Shown: piece by piece, positions 46,027 to 55,323 of the stretch
How the letters are laid out: each line of letters begins with the position of its first letter
Numbering within the stretch: position 1 is the first letter of the stretch
NCBI GenBank assembly: GCA_024330265.1
Contig: JANDLT010000020.1
Span: forward strand, 1-64,000
Source: Pyrinomonadaceae bacterium MAG19_C2-C3
GTDB lineage: Bacteria; Acidobacteriota; Blastocatellia; Pyrinomonadales; Pyrinomonadaceae
Reading direction: 5' to 3'
DNA length: 64,000 bases
Translations under genes and position numbers: made by a program
The notes under the pieces: generated by a model
What the model was told of the DNA's origin: nothing
Databases searched by the model: none
The model's input: only the letters and a program-made list of their open reading frames with translations

Positions 46027-47007
46027 TTATTGAAGCGGAATTCCCGTCGCTTTCAATTCTGAGTCGGTGATACCGGAAGGATAGTTCAGCTTCGCGGCAG
46101 CCCACCTTCTTATCAGGAAATTGGCTTCCCCGCCGCGCTCCAAGATAGCGGCATGTGAACTATTCGGGATGAGTCCGAGCAGCGAATCCGCGATTGAGAC
46201 GCGCAACATTTGTCCTACTTCAAACGAAGTCAACGGATCTTCCACGCCGAATATAATCAGCGTCGGCACGGTTATCGTCGGCAGCACGCCTCTTAAATCG
46301 GGACGTTCCGCTAAGGCATTCGCTCCGCCGACAAGACCGTTAAGCGAAGCCTGTCGGATGATGCTTGCGACTTGAGTCGTGAGGGGCAATCTGGTTAAGC
46401 GCGTCTCGCCTGTCAGAAATTGCGGCAACAAAAACGGCAGCAGCGAATCCGCTCCCATCTCCCTCGATTGTTGGGCATAGCCGCGCCATTGGAACTGCTC
46501 AAGGGTCGGCGCCGGGGCAGCGATGGTATCAATCAATATCATGCCGTCAAATCGTGATGGTGCGAGACGATATAAGTTGAGCGTCGTAATGCCGCCCATT
46601 GAATGCCCGCCGATGATGGCTCGCTTGATACGCAGGAAATCCATCAAGGCGAGTACGTCATTGGCGTAAATATCAATCGAAGCTTGCTCATTAGGGGCGA
46701 CGCTGCGCCCGAAGCCGCGCAGGTCGAGCGTGACGACCTGAAAGTGGCGGCTCAATGCCGCGCGTTGACGGCTAAACAAATCGCCGGAGAGCGGATAGCC
46801 GTGAATCAAGACGAGCGGCTCGCCGCGTCCGCTGATGGTATAGAAAATCCGCGCGCCGTTGATGTCAGCGAATCCTTCAACATCGCCGGAGCGTTGCGCG
46901 CGACCGCCAAAGCGCGACTCGCTTTGAGCGTGGCTAACGGCGGCAGTGCAGACGAGCAGCAACAGAAGCGACAAGACAAGCGATAGAAACGGAAAAGTTC
47001 TTTTCAT
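46027..47007 (-). CDS. exported alpha/beta hydrolase
   Basis: 326 aa. A signal peptide (FPFLSLVLSLLLLLVCTAAVSHAQ) precedes an alpha/beta-hydrolase fold: LVLIHGYPLSG (oxyanion region), VTLDLRGFGRS, the nucleophile elbow GGHSMGG and a late PTLIIFGVEDPLT. A His in the NSSHAAILERGG segment is likely the third catalytic residue. The reaction cannot be assigned beyond hydrolase; haloperoxidase-like esterases share these motifs. Confidence 0.88.
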   Translation of the reverse strand: MKRTFPFLSLVLSLLLLLVCTAAVSHAQSESRFGGRAQRSGDVEGFADINGARIFYTISGRGEPLVLIHGYPLSGDLFSRQRAALSRHFQVVTLDLRGFGRSVAPNEQASIDIYANDVLALMDFLRIKRAIIGGHSMGGITTLNLYRLAPSRFDGMILIDTIAAPAPTLEQFQWRGYAQQSREMGADSLLPFLLPQFLTGETRLTRLPLTTQVASIIRQASLNGLVGGANALAERPDLRGVLPTITVPTLIIFGVEDPLTSFEVGQMLRVSIADSLLGLIPNSSHAAILERGGEANFLIRRWAAAKLNYPSGITDSELKATGIPLQ

Positions 47008-47415
47008 TACGACTCCTTAAAGTTGTATCCTCGTTGAAAAATCAAGCTACGTAAAACTTGTCAACGTGATAGAAGAACACAAGCGCGGTACTTCCAGATA
47101 ACAGCGCAACCGGAAGCAGTTTCATACGGCACGAACGAAAGCTTTATCCGCAACATGACACGGGCGTAACACGATACTACCACTAAAGTTTTATCAACGC
47201 GGTCTGGTTGATTTTGATAAAGACGGAAGCATGTTGTCGGTGCGAAGACGTACACGCATAACGCGCGGTGGCATTGAAGTAAGGTTATACTTCATCAGGC
47301 TTCTTCGGGCGCGGTGATTTTTGGTAAAGTTGGGTTCTCTCTTTTCACGGTTGTTAAATCATCGCTTCAACTTGTCACTTGAGTCCGCACGGCTTGCCGT
47401 CGGCGCAAAGGTTAA
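47008..47415. other. gene-free interval, 408 bp
   Basis: This gap lies between divergent genes. I see no reliable coding frame, tRNA or strong repeat. It presumably carries the promoters of the hydrolase gene and of the sensor/kinase operon. Confidence 0.55.
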
Positions 47416-47895
47416 ATGCCAATGTCATCAAGAGTCGAATCGCTCGAAATTAGGAAAGTTTGTCGTGAATTGCGCTCCTCTATCAACGACATCGTGCTGG
47501 TGTGGATTGAGCGCGTGCAGGCTGACCCTTACTTGCGCGCCGATGACGATTTGACTCACATCCAAATCGTTGACCACATCCCGCAGATGCTCGAAGAACT
47601 TTGCGACTTGCTTGAGCATGGCAGCGCGACGGATTTCAAAGACATACGCGCATCGAGTCATCACGGTTATCGTCGCGCGCTCGAAGGTTACACGCTGACG
47701 GAGTTATTGCGTGAAATTGAATTGTTGCGCGATTGCGTTTTCACGTTCGTCGCCGAAACGGAAGCGGGTCACAACCTGACGCGCACCGACATCATTGCTG
47801 CCTTACGCACCGTCAACGAATACTTCGGTGAAGATGTTATCTTCATCGTCGAACACTACTTGCGCCGCTCCGAGCCGGACGCTTCGATTGCGTGA
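47416..47895 (+). CDS. RsbRD-N-like sensor domain protein
   Basis: 159 aa, all helical, starting near SSRVESLEIRKVCRELRSSINDIVLVWIERVQADPYL. It resembles the RsbRD N-terminal (globin-like helical) sensory domain, including DHIPQMLEELCDLLEHG, SSHHGYRRALEGYTLTELLREIELLRDCVF and a C-terminal VNEYFGEDVIFIVEHYL. Such domains sense signals for kinases or stressosomes. No output domain is present. Its stop abuts the start of the kinase gene, so the two proteins probably work together. Confidence 0.72.
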   Translation: MPMSSRVESLEIRKVCRELRSSINDIVLVWIERVQADPYLRADDDLTHIQIVDHIPQMLEELCDLLEHGSATDFKDIRASSHHGYRRALEGYTLTELLREIELLRDCVFTFVAETEAGHNLTRTDIIAALRTVNEYFGEDVIFIVEHYLRRSEPDASIA

Positions 47896-49674
47896 ATGCC
47901 AACCTCTCATCAATCTTTACTCCGCACCGACGAAGGCGCGTCAATCGAACTTGCGATGGATAATTCATCGCACATTTCGTCGCAAACAGAAGCGGTGCGC
48001 GTGCCTTCCAAACGTAGCCGATGGTGGTTGATTGCGGGACGCGCGGGGATAGCCGCCGCCTTGCTTGCCGCCGGAGGTCTTTCGACCGTTTCCGATTTGC
48101 TGTTCGGCAGCCGCATGTTCAGCTTATCCGGCGCGACGTTGTGGCTGCTCGCAACGACACTCATACTCTCCGGTATTTACGCCGTCATACAGCATTTTTC
48201 TCTGCTTCCAATTCGCACGCAAATCGCCGTGCAACTCGGTCTCGATGTGCTGCTCGTGACGTGGCTCGTGTGGGCGACCGGAGATTTGCGCTCGCCTTAC
48301 GTCGCGTTCTATATCGTCATCATTTCGCTGGCGAGTGTGTATCAAGGAGCGCGCGGCGCACTCATCACATCCGTCGGATGCGCGACGGGTTATACGGCGG
48401 CGATGATTGTGCGATTGTTCGGCGGCGAGATGTTTGGCGATGAAATTTTCGGTGGCGAATCCTTCCTTTCGCTCGTCTCGACGCCCGCACCTTCGCTCGC
48501 CGATTCCGTTCAAATCATCGCACTCAACACCGTCGCGTTTTTCGTCGTCGCCCTGCTCGCCGCGCGCTTTGCCGAACGCCACACGCGCAGCCTCGAAGCG
48601 ACAAACGAACTCGCGCACCTTCGCGCCCTTCACGAACGCATCGTCGAATCCATACGCTCCGGCGTCGTGACGACCGACCTCAAGGGCAACATTTTTACGG
48701 TCAATCATGCCGCCGAAGAAATCACCGGATACACCGCCGCCAGCATTCGCGGTCAACACGCTTCGCGCATGTTCGGTGAACTCGACGAGCGTTTTGAAGA
48801 ATCAATCAGCGCGGCGCAAACGGGCGACCGCAGCCCGCGTTATGAAACCGAAGTCGTCGCTCCCGACGGCTTAATGGTGCGGCTCGGCTTCAGCATCTTT
48901 CCGCTTTCGACTCAAACGGGCGAGCGTTCCGGCTACGTCATTACGTTTCAGGATTTAACCGAACTTCGCACGCTCGAAGATGTCGCGCGAAGACAAGACC
49001 GCCTCGCCGCCGTCGGGCGCGTCGCCGCCGGAATCGCGCACGAGATTCGCAACCCGCTTGCCTCAATCAGCGGCAGCGTCCAAGTCTTGCGCGCCGAAGC
49101 CGCAGGCGATTCGATGCAAACCGAATTGATGGACATCATCCTTCGTGAATCCGACCGCCTCAATCGTATTATCAACGACTATCTAACTTACGCCCGCCCG
49201 CGCCCCGTCGAACTCGCGGAAACGGATGTGCGCCAACCTCTAAGCGAAACATTCGCCCTGCTTCGTCACAGTCCCGAAACACTGCCCGCTCACACGCTCG
49301 AACTCGATTTGCCCGCCGCGCCCGTAAGAATTTCGGTTGACGGCGACGCCCTCAAACAAGTATTCAGCAATCTCGCGCGCAACTCGCTCAAAGCGATGCC
49401 CGACGGCGGACGACTTCACGCCGCCCTTCGTCAAGAAAAACACGGGCGCACTTTCATCGTCTTCACCGACGAAGGTTGCGGCATGTCGCCCAACCAGGTC
49501 GAACGCTTATTCGAGCCGTTCTCATCCTCAACCACCGGCGGCACGGGCTTGGGACTCTCCATCGTTTATCAAATCGTCCGCGACCACAGTGGTACAATCA
49601 ACGTCCGCAGTCAGCAAGGCGTCGGCACAACTATCACGATAGAATTACCCAGCACCCGCGAGACTGTCACCTAA
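47896..49674 (+). CDS. membrane sensor histidine kinase (PilS/NtrB-like)
   Basis: 592 aa. Six or so hydrophobic spans lie at about 45-235. A PAS domain follows (LHERIVESIRSGVVTTDLKGNIFTVNHAAEEITGY), then HisKA with the phosphorylated His382 in IAHEIRNPLASISG. The HATPase part has NLARNSLKAMPDGG, FTDEGCGMS and GGTGLGLSIVYQIV. It phosphorylates a response regulator, most likely the NtrC-type protein at 50054. The layout matches PilS, but assignment to pilin control is inference from the nearby pil genes. Confidence 0.9.
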   Translation: MPTSHQSLLRTDEGASIELAMDNSSHISSQTEAVRVPSKRSRWWLIAGRAGIAAALLAAGGLSTVSDLLFGSRMFSLSGATLWLLATTLILSGIYAVIQHFSLLPIRTQIAVQLGLDVLLVTWLVWATGDLRSPYVAFYIVIISLASVYQGARGALITSVGCATGYTAAMIVRLFGGEMFGDEIFGGESFLSLVSTPAPSLADSVQIIALNTVAFFVVALLAARFAERHTRSLEATNELAHLRALHERIVESIRSGVVTTDLKGNIFTVNHAAEEITGYTAASIRGQHASRMFGELDERFEESISAAQTGDRSPRYETEVVAPDGLMVRLGFSIFPLSTQTGERSGYVITFQDLTELRTLEDVARRQDRLAAVGRVAAGIAHEIRNPLASISGSVQVLRAEAAGDSMQTELMDIILRESDRLNRIINDYLTYARPRPVELAETDVRQPLSETFALLRHSPETLPAHTLELDLPAAPVRISVDGDALKQVFSNLARNSLKAMPDGGRLHAALRQEKHGRTFIVFTDEGCGMSPNQVERLFEPFSSSTTGGTGLGLSIVYQIVRDHSGTINVRSQQGVGTTITIELPSTRETVT

Positions 49675-49688
49675 ACAGGTTCACATTT

Positions 49689-50021
49689 ATGAGCGAAGAA
49701 AACACAAAGATATTGCCGGGAGAGCATGATGTTTTGGCGCAATTAGTGATTGAAGTGCGCGGCATGAACGCTCATATGCAACATTTTGACGAACGGTTGC
49801 AAAGCGTCGAAGATAAGTTTGATGTTCGTGCGCGCGAGACCCGACCGATGTCGGAACGCATTGACCAACTTCTTAGCGAAGTCGCGGCGACACGCCAAGA
49901 AGTACGCGAAGTCAATCGCACGATGCGCCGCATGAACGCTGATTTGGCAACCGCTCTACGCAATCACGACCACATGGAAGACCGCATTTTCAAACTGGAA
50001 GAAGCGACGGGCAAGTCTTAA
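49689..50021 (+). CDS. small coiled-coil protein
   Basis: 110 aa from the ATG at 49689. It is strongly heptad-patterned and charged: LVIEVRGMNAHMQHFDERLQSVEDKFDVRARETRPMSERIDQLLSEVAATRQEVREVNRTMRRMNADLA. No other domain is present. It is sandwiched between kinase and regulator genes (14 nt after, 32 nt before), so it is probably co-expressed and might link the two. It resembles the coiled-coil protein at 15346 in style. Confidence 0.68.
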   Translation: MSEENTKILPGEHDVLAQLVIEVRGMNAHMQHFDERLQSVEDKFDVRARETRPMSERIDQLLSEVAATRQEVREVNRTMRRMNADLATALRNHDHMEDRIFKLEEATGKS

Positions 50022-50053
50022 TTCTTCGCAAAACAACCTTTGCAATCGCGCTT

Positions 50054-51601
50054 ATGAAAAACATTCTAGTTGTTGATGACGAACAAGGCATTCGCCAACT
50101 TCTAACTCTCGTCTTCGGACGCGAAGGATACAACGTGCGCGCGGCGGAAAACGGCGTCCGCGCGATGGAGATGTTGCGCGCCGAACCCGCGCATTTAATC
50201 ATCTCCGACATTCGTATGCCCGACATGAACGGCATCGAATTATTGACGGCGGCGCGTGAACTTCTGCCCGATGTGCGCGTCGTGATGATGACCGCATTCG
50301 CATCTCTCGAACGTGCGCGCGAAGCCTTCAAACTCGGCGCGGAAGACTTTGTACAGAAGCCGTTTGATGTCGAAGAATTGAAAGAGATTGTGCGGCGCGC
50401 GTTCGAGCGTTCACAGCTTGTCGAAGATAATCGTCAACTTCACGATGAGAACGAACGCTTGAAGCCGTTTGATGAACCACTCACGCACCTCGATAATTTG
50501 CGCGGCAGTTCCGTCAAGATGCAAACCGTTTATCAAATGATTAAGACCGTCGCCGCCGTGCCTTCGACCGTGCTTGTGACGGGTGAATCCGGCACGGGTA
50601 AGGAACTCGTCGCGCGTGCGATTCATAATTTGAGTGCGCGTAGGGATAAACCGTTCATCTCGATTAACTGCGGGGCGTTCACCGAGACGCTTCTGGAATC
50701 CGAGCTTTTCGGTTTCGTGCGCGGCTCATTCACGGGTGCTACGTCTGACCGCAAAGGCTTATTTGAAGCCGCGCATAAAGGCACGATTTTCCTTGATGAA
50801 ATCGGTGAGATGTCACCGACGATGCAAGTCAAACTTTTGCGTGTCTTACAAGAGCGCAAGATTCGACCCGTCGGGGCGCACGATGAACGCACGATTGATG
50901 CGCGCGTCGTTGCCGCGACCAATCGCAATCTACAACAGATGGTGAAAGAAAATTCGTTCCGCGAAGATTTGTACTACCGCATCTCCGTCATCCCTATGGA
51001 ACTGCCGCCGTTGCGCGAACGTAACGGCGATGTACACTTGTTGATTGATTATTTCGTCAACAAATTTTGCGAACTGAACGGGAGACATTTGACCGTCAGC
51101 CCGCGCGTGATGGAGATGCTCGAAGGTTATGCGTGGTACGGCAATGTGCGCGAACTCGAACACACCATCGAACGTCTTGTCGCGCTTGAGCCGACCGACA
51201 CGATCCAACCGGAACGCTTGCCCGAATCCATCACCAACTACAATCCCGGACGCACCACCGACGACGACGAACTGCCCGAAGAAGGATTGAACCTGTTCGC
51301 CCACATTGACCACATCGAACGCAAATACGTCCTCGCCGCTCTGACGCGCACCGACGGTAATCAATCACGCGCCGCCGAACTTCTGCATCTGCCCGTGCGT
51401 TCACTGCGTCATCTGCTCGACAAACACAACATACGCGGACTGACCGCCCAACTCCGCGATGAACGCCGCCAGAGTGACGCCGCCCCGCGCCGCCGCGCGA
51501 CAGACCCTTACCCGCGCCGCCGCGCCCACGACCTAGCCGATGCGAATGGTGACAATAATGAACCGGAACAACTCGCTTCACGCGGAAAAAGCGTGACCTG
51601 A
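50054..51601 (+). CDS. sigma54-dependent response regulator (NtrC/PilR type)
   Basis: 515 aa. The receiver domain has the phosphate-accepting Asp52 (IISDIRMPDMNG). The AAA+ domain has GESGTGKELVARAIH (Walker A) and GSFTGA, the sigma54-contact loop, where GAFTGA is usual. FLDEIGEM is the Walker B. A Fis-type helix-turn-helix lies near 430-460 (RAAELLHLPVRSLRHLL). A basic tail of about 50 residues follows. Activated by the upstream kinase, it would open sigma54 promoters. Its targets cannot be read here. Confidence 0.93.
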   Translation: MKNILVVDDEQGIRQLLTLVFGREGYNVRAAENGVRAMEMLRAEPAHLIISDIRMPDMNGIELLTAARELLPDVRVVMMTAFASLERAREAFKLGAEDFVQKPFDVEELKEIVRRAFERSQLVEDNRQLHDENERLKPFDEPLTHLDNLRGSSVKMQTVYQMIKTVAAVPSTVLVTGESGTGKELVARAIHNLSARRDKPFISINCGAFTETLLESELFGFVRGSFTGATSDRKGLFEAAHKGTIFLDEIGEMSPTMQVKLLRVLQERKIRPVGAHDERTIDARVVAATNRNLQQMVKENSFREDLYYRISVIPMELPPLRERNGDVHLLIDYFVNKFCELNGRHLTVSPRVMEMLEGYAWYGNVRELEHTIERLVALEPTDTIQPERLPESITNYNPGRTTDDDELPEEGLNLFAHIDHIERKYVLAALTRTDGNQSRAAELLHLPVRSLRHLLDKHNIRGLTAQLRDERRQSDAAPRRRATDPYPRRRAHDLADANGDNNEPEQLASRGKSVT

Positions 51602-51629
51602 AATTATTCGTGATGCCAGAAGTGCTTCG

Positions 51630-51914
51630 TAGCTACGGAGTAGCGACAAGATGCTAGCCCACAGTGAAGGCGAAACGAAGTGTAGCCGTAACTGTGGGTT
51701 AAAGATAAAAAGATTTCCAAGCTACGGCAGTAGCGTAAGGAACCACGCGCCGCAAAACGCAATATACGATTTAATCGCCTTCGTACAAAAGACCTTCTGC
51801 CGCTACTCCGTAGCTCGAAACTTATTCTTGCGTCTTAACCCACAGCTACACTGCGCTTCGCTTCGTTTGCAGTGGGCTACCGTCTTGTCGCTGCTGCCGC
51901 AGCTAAGAAGAATC
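51630..51914. repeat. large imperfect palindrome, TAGCCCACAG type
   Basis: The left arm (51630-51702, with AGCTACGGAGTAGCGACAAG and TAGCCCACAGTG) and the right arm (51835-51904, with CTTGTCGCTGCTGCCGCAGCT and AACCCACAGC) are complementary with mismatches. A second, inner dyad (AGCTACGGCAGTAGCG at 51719 and CGCTACTCCGTAGCT near 51801) sits inside. It has no coding content and lies downstream of the regulator gene. Confidence 0.75.
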
Positions 51915-51930
51915 GGTCATATAACCCCTG

Positions 51931-52060
51931 CTTATAGCGACTTGCATAACCACTTGAGTTTAGAGGCGGACTACGCCCGCCGTTGCGACACACGACGTGA
52001 ACCGGCGGGCGTAGCCCGCCTCTAAACATTCGTTTCTCATTTTGATTTGCAAGTTGGTAT
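51931..52060. repeat. long palindromic element, GTTTAGAGGCGGG type, copy 2
   Basis: GTTTAGAGGCGGACTACGCC (from 51958) faces GGCGTAGCCCGCCTCTAAAC (to about 52026), about 20 bp apart. TTATAGCGACTTGCA lies outside on the left and TTTGCAAG on the right, as in copy 1 at 39889-40018. Confidence 0.88.
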
Positions 52061-52081
52061 TACATGGAACTTGTATGCCTC

Positions 52082-52126
52082 AAAAAAAGGACATTGAAGC
52101 CCTTTCAAGCTTCAACGTCCTTCTCT
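52082..52126 (-). terminator. intrinsic terminator of the tatA-like gene
   Basis: AAGGACATTGAAGC pairs with GCTTCAACGTCCTT. On the minus strand it is followed by seven T (AAAAAAA at 52082-52088). It lies about 25 nt after the tatA-like stop. Confidence 0.8.
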
Positions 52127-52150
52127 ATTTTCATCCAAACTCTGAAGAAC

Positions 52151-52384
52151 TTATTCGACTCTGCCCGCGCGCAGTTGTTCGCGGCGGCGCGCGGCTTCGA
52201 GTTCGGCGGCGTCCTCATCCTCGCCATCCTTCACGCCTTTCTTAAATTCCTTGATGCTTGAACCCAAGCCTTTGGCGAGTTGCGGTAAGCGCGTGCTGCC
52301 GAAAAGTAAAAGTAGAATGCCGAGAATCAACAAGAGTTCTTGTCCTCCCAACATTCCGAACACAAATGCTAAAAAGATGTTCAT
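52151..52384 (-). CDS. tatA: twin-arginine translocase subunit, TatA/TatB family
   Basis: 77 aa. One N-terminal membrane span (LAFVFGMLGGQELLLILGILLLLFG) is followed by the amphipathic helix STRLPQLAKGLGSSIKEFKKG and a charged tail, the normal TatA/E layout. It would form the pore-like part of the Tat system. The partner TatC is not in this window. Likely clients here include the DUF1501 protein (RRMFLK) and possibly the PqqD-knottin protein. Confidence 0.9.
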   Translation of the reverse strand: MNIFLAFVFGMLGGQELLLILGILLLLFGSTRLPQLAKGLGSSIKEFKKGVKDGEDEDAAELEAARRREQLRAGRVE

Positions 52385-52452
52385 ATTTTTTGTTCCTTAA
52401 ACTGCTTTGAGTAACATTGTTTCAATCCGCACCGCTTTACCAAGCGCGGTGA

Positions 52453-52992
52453 TTAACTGCTTTCGGCACTCGCGTCATCCGATTCGTAGAACAGATACTT
52501 GCGCCATGTCTCATCGGCTCTGCCGAGGTAACGAATGATTTGGCGATTGACATGCGGCGAGAAACCGCGTGGATGATGACGCAAGGGCATCATGGCTTCT
52601 TCCGGCGTGCGGTTGCCTTTGCGATGATTGCACTTCTTGCAACACGCGACCAAGTTGTCCCACGTTGACTCGCCGCCGCGCGAACGCGGGATGATGTGGT
52701 CAAGCGTCAACTCCGAAGGCGGCAGGCACTTGCCGCAATACTGGCACGTCGAGTTGTCGCGGAGCAAAATGTTTTTGCGTGACAAAGAGCGATTCTTGTA
52801 CGGGATATGAATGTATTCCGTCAGACGTATGACGGACGGCGCGTGCAAAGTCATCTTTTCGGAATGAAGAACGTGACCGTTGTGTTCTTCGACGCGCGCC
52901 ACGCCTTTGAAAATCATCACCACCGCGCGGCGTTCGCTGCACACGTTAATCGGCTCGAAAGAAGCGTTGAGAACAAGGACTCGTGCATTCAT
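52453..52992 (-). CDS. HNH endonuclease family protein
   Basis: 179 aa from the ATG at 52992, which fits the family start [16 protein letters not shown]. The HNH core has zinc cysteines in CQYCG and CCKKCN, with [24 protein letters not shown] between them. This chromosomal type is widespread and not tied to mobile DNA. Its role is unknown. It ends 69 nt upstream of the tatA-like start on the same strand. Confidence 0.9.
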   Translation of the reverse strand: MNARVLVLNASFEPINVCSERRAVVMIFKGVARVEEHNGHVLHSEKMTLHAPSVIRLTEYIHIPYKNRSLSRKNILLRDNSTCQYCGKCLPPSELTLDHIIPRSRGGESTWDNLVACCKKCNHRKGNRTPEEAMMPLRHHPRGFSPHVNRQIIRYLGRADETWRKYLFYESDDASAESS

Positions 52993-53178
52993 AAGGCTTT
53001 CTGAATTGAGGCGGCGCAAACAGAGAGTACCAAAAACAATGCCGACCGTAAAACTTCGCCTTTGACCTTTGCCCTCTCAATCTTGCTTTGTTCTTCGTTC
53101 GTTTGATGCGCGAAACGCATCCGCGTGTCGCCGTGAACCCGTGTTGAATTTCAATTCACGCGGCATTCACCCGGCAAT

Positions 53179-54129
53179 TTACGTGGTAGTGCGAAACCTG
53201 TCCGCCGCTTCAATCAAAGCCGCACTGATGCCAACTTCAAGCGATGAATGTCCGGCATCGGGGATGACGTTTAACTCGGCTTCCGGGAACGCCTCGTGCA
53301 GTTCCCACGCACTCATCATCGGGCATACCACATCGTAACGCCCTTGTATGATGACGGTCGGGATGTGACGAATCGCACCCACGTTTTCAATCAAGAAGTT
53401 ATCCGTGTCGAAGAACGCATTATTGACGAAGTAATGCGCTTCGATGCGCGCGAGTGAAAGCGCAAGGTGCGCTTCTTCAAACTCATCCATCAAACGCGCG
53501 TCCGGGTAAAGCTTCGATGTGCTGGCTTCCCAGATGCTCCACGCCCGCGCCGCGCGCAAACGCTCCGCCTCATCTTCGCTTGTCAAACGCTTGTGATATG
53601 CCGAAAGCATATCGCCGCGCTCATCTTCCGGTATCACGTCCAGATAGTGTTGCCACATATCGGGGAAAATCGCGCTCGCGCCCGATTGATAAAACCAATC
53701 AATCTCCTTTTTTCGACACAGAAAAATCCCGCGCAAGACGAGTGCGCGCACGGCTTCCGGGTGTGTTTCAGAATATGCGAGGGCAAGCGTACTGCCCCAC
53801 GAACCGCCGAACACGACCCACCGCGTGATGCCGAGATGTTCGCGCAAACGCTCTATGTCGCGGACTAAATCCCACGTCGTATTTTCTTCGAGTCCGGCGT
53901 GCGGTGTGCTTTGCCCCGCCCCGCGCTGGTCAAAAAGCACCGCGCGATACGCCGTCGGGTCGAAGAAACGACGGTAAGCCGGAATGACGCCGCCGCCGGG
54001 TCCGCCGTGCAGAAAGACGACGGGCGTGCCGTCGGGGTTGCCGCACTGTTCATAATAAAGCGTGTGTATATCGGAGACGGGCAACGTGCCTGTCTCGTAA
54101 GGTTCGGTCGCCGGATAAAATGCTCTCAT
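53179..54129 (-). CDS. pip: proline iminopeptidase
   Basis: 316 aa serine peptidase (S33) removing N-terminal proline. Motifs: YYEQCGNPDGTPVVFLHGGPGGG (oxyanion HGGPG), FDQRGAGQSTPH, nucleophile GGSWGSTLALAYSETHPE, then GRYDVVCPMMSAWEL (Asp) and DAGHSS (His). All three catalytic positions are present. It is likely cytoplasmic, as no signal is seen. Confidence 0.95.
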   Translation of the reverse strand: MRAFYPATEPYETGTLPVSDIHTLYYEQCGNPDGTPVVFLHGGPGGGVIPAYRRFFDPTAYRAVLFDQRGAGQSTPHAGLEENTTWDLVRDIERLREHLGITRWVVFGGSWGSTLALAYSETHPEAVRALVLRGIFLCRKKEIDWFYQSGASAIFPDMWQHYLDVIPEDERGDMLSAYHKRLTSEDEAERLRAARAWSIWEASTSKLYPDARLMDEFEEAHLALSLARIEAHYFVNNAFFDTDNFLIENVGAIRHIPTVIIQGRYDVVCPMMSAWELHEAFPEAELNVIPDAGHSSLEVGISAALIEAADRFRTTT

Positions 54130-54178
54130 AAGGCTTATCTTAGTTTCTAAACGTCGAAGTTGTCAGTAAGAATTTACG

Positions 54179-54341
54179 GTAGTGGCTCAAGCACGGGTGA
54201 ATCCGCGTGGCGGTCTTTTGTACTTTGCGGTTCTTAGCGTCTTCGCTTCGCGGTTCTTTGCGATACAGATAAGAAGTAACGCCAAGGAGCGCAAAGGTAA
54301 CAGACGCCAAGAACCGCGAAGTGTCTCCTGCCTTTGAGCCA
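54179..54341. repeat. TTTGCGGTTCTTAGCG-word dyad, copy 2 of the CGCAGAG/TTTGCGG type
   Basis: CTTTGCGGTTCTTAGCGTCT (about 54224) and a CGCGGTTCTTTGCG word face AACGCCAAGGAGCGCAAAG and GACGCCAAGAACCGCGAAG (about 54275-54322). GTGGCTCAA and TTGAGCCA close the dyad outside. It is related in wording to 43091-43211. It lies between pip and comF. Confidence 0.7.
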
Positions 54342-54373
54342 TCCGAAATTATTAAATCTTCGCGTCTTAAACA

Positions 54374-55183
54374 TCAAACATCGGAATGAACGCCCGCTCG
54401 CGCGATTGTCAACACAAATACATCGGCGGCTTCGGCTTCACACAACGCCCGCGCGCACGCCGCAGCCGTCGCCCCCGTCGTCCACACATCATCAACGAGC
54501 AAGATACGTTCGCCTTTGATTAAGCGCGGACGACTGACGGTGAAAGCTCCGGCGGTTGTTTCGAGTCGTGCTTGCGCGTCCATTCCGGCGCGCTGTTGTT
54601 GAGCGTATTTGGTTCTCACTAAACTCGCATCATCAAACGGCAACGCGAGAGAGGTGGCGAGACGCGCGGCGAGAATCGCGGCTTGATTGAAACCGCGCTC
54701 ACGTTTGCGCGTCGGATGCAGAGGCACACCCATCACGCGCGTCGCTTCGTTGAGCGGCGCGATTCTTCCCCATACCGCCATCGCTTCGATTAGCCGCCCG
54801 CCCGTATAAGGCTCGCGCTTCAAACTCAACACCGCCGCCTTCAACGCCCCGTCGTAAGCTCCGACCGAACGCGCCACCGTCCATGCTTCATCGTCACAAC
54901 GACCGCAACGCACACGCTCATCCACAGGCACGGCGCGACGCGCGACAGTACCACCGGGCGCGGGCGCACCGCACTTCCAACACATCAAATCACCAACCCC
55001 GAACAACCACGTTTGCTTCCAACATCCGTCACACGCCGGAAGGTCGGCGCGACACTCGACATTTCCACCACAACACGCACACCTCATCGGATACAACACC
55101 GCCAACAACGAATCGTAAATCCGACTCGCACTCTGCTTAAACACTTTCGTCCGGTCTGCTTGATGTTGGGCGGAGAAGTTCAT
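54374..55183 (-). CDS. comF: ComF family phosphoribosyltransferase-like protein
   Basis: 269 aa from the ATG at 55183; the longer frame from 55261 would place repeat-like residues first. N-terminal zinc-ribbon cysteines are at CACCG, CDGC and CWKCG...CGRC. The PRTase domain has MGVPLHPTRKRERGFNQAAILAARLA and the PRPP loop ILLVDDVWTTGATAAACARAL. ComF proteins act in DNA uptake. The pil genes in this window could supply the uptake pilus, which is inference. Confidence 0.9.
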   Translation of the reverse strand: MNFSAQHQADRTKVFKQSASRIYDSLLAVLYPMRCACCGGNVECRADLPACDGCWKQTWLFGVGDLMCWKCGAPAPGGTVARRAVPVDERVRCGRCDDEAWTVARSVGAYDGALKAAVLSLKREPYTGGRLIEAMAVWGRIAPLNEATRVMGVPLHPTRKRERGFNQAAILAARLATSLALPFDDASLVRTKYAQQQRAGMDAQARLETTAGAFTVSRPRLIKGERILLVDDVWTTGATAAACARALCEAEAADVFVLTIARAGVHSDV

Positions 55184-55247
55184 CGCGGGCAAATGTACAC
55201 CGGAACGCGATAAGCAAGCGAGACAGACAACAAAATCGCGCAACAAA

Positions 55248-55290
55248 AATCCCGGACTCAAGGCGTACTACCTCGTCCGGGATAATTGTT
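55248..55290 (-). terminator. intrinsic terminator of the dksA-like gene
   Basis: ATCCCGGAC (55249-55257) and GTCCGGGAT (55275-55283) form a 9-bp stem. On the minus strand it is followed by TTTTTG. Confidence 0.7.
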
Positions 55291-55323
55291 TTTCGCTGAT
55301 ACAGAGAATTTAGCTTGTCAGGG

